From contig JAISDP010000091.1 in the NCBI GenBank assembly GCA_031264715.1, forward strand, positions 1-6,141: 6,141 nt of DNA, read 5' to 3'. Numbering within the stretch: position 1 is the first letter of the stretch; every line of letters starts with the position of its first letter. Positions 6,125 through 6,141 of this stretch are shown here, one piece after another. A program made the position numbers and the translations under genes. The notes under the pieces are model-generated. The model was not told where the DNA came from. It searched no databases and worked only from the letters and a program-made list of their open reading frames with translations. The stretch comes from Bacteroidales bacterium (GTDB lineage: Bacteria; Bacteroidota; Bacteroidia; Bacteroidales; UBA4181).

Positions 6125-6141
6125 ATGGCGCTTATAATATG
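6125..6141 (+). CDS. Possible start of a rightward gene (five codons only)
   Basis: ATG GCG CTT ATA ATA is read before the window ends, about 33 nt after the rightward -7 box and in an A/T-rich context typical of start sites here. Another ATG lies at 6139 in a different frame, and an ATG at 6114 is followed at once by TAA. The product cannot be identified, and the transcript might start further on or be non-coding. Confidence 0.25.

Overview
The window looks like ordinary chromosome from a member of the Bacteroidota, most likely order Bacteroidales. Four things point there: the ketol-acid reductoisomerase and PheS closely resemble Bacteroides-type proteins as I remember them; there is a dUTPase, TPR lipoprotein and DUF4292 lipoprotein gene string; start codons sit in A-rich contexts without Shine-Dalgarno sequences; and several gaps carry TAnnTTTG boxes, the -7 element of the Bacteroidota primary sigma factor. 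Genus is not decidable by eye.

All six confident genes lie on the minus strand, so transcription runs from right to left. From the right: a divergent intergenic region (5914-6124) has one TAnnTTTG box facing ilvC and another facing rightward, where a new plus-strand gene may begin at 6125. ilvC (4867-5913) encodes ketol-acid reductoisomerase of branched-chain amino acid synthesis. It ends in a perfect 16-bp hairpin terminator (4811-4850), so it is probably a separate transcript. A new promoter box at 4751-4758 precedes a compact set: pheS (phenylalanyl-tRNA synthetase alpha), dut (dUTPase, GTG start, 10 nt after pheS), a 601-residue TPR lipoprotein (TTG start, 18 nt after dut) and a DUF4292 lipoprotein that overlaps the TPR gene by 11 nt. 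The spacing argues for one operon joining translation, nucleotide-pool hygiene and two cell-envelope lipoproteins.

After a 176-bp gap comes an Lrp/AsnC-family regulator with its own promoter box and a pair of 10-bp direct repeats upstream. It runs off the left edge of the window and lacks only its last residues.

No mobile element, CRISPR array, tRNA, rRNA, phage or defence gene is visible. I find no convincing new system. The points most worth checking are the two linked lipoproteins, the repeat pair upstream of the Lrp gene, a shortened cysteine knuckle in PheS, and the TTG start of the TPR lipoprotein.
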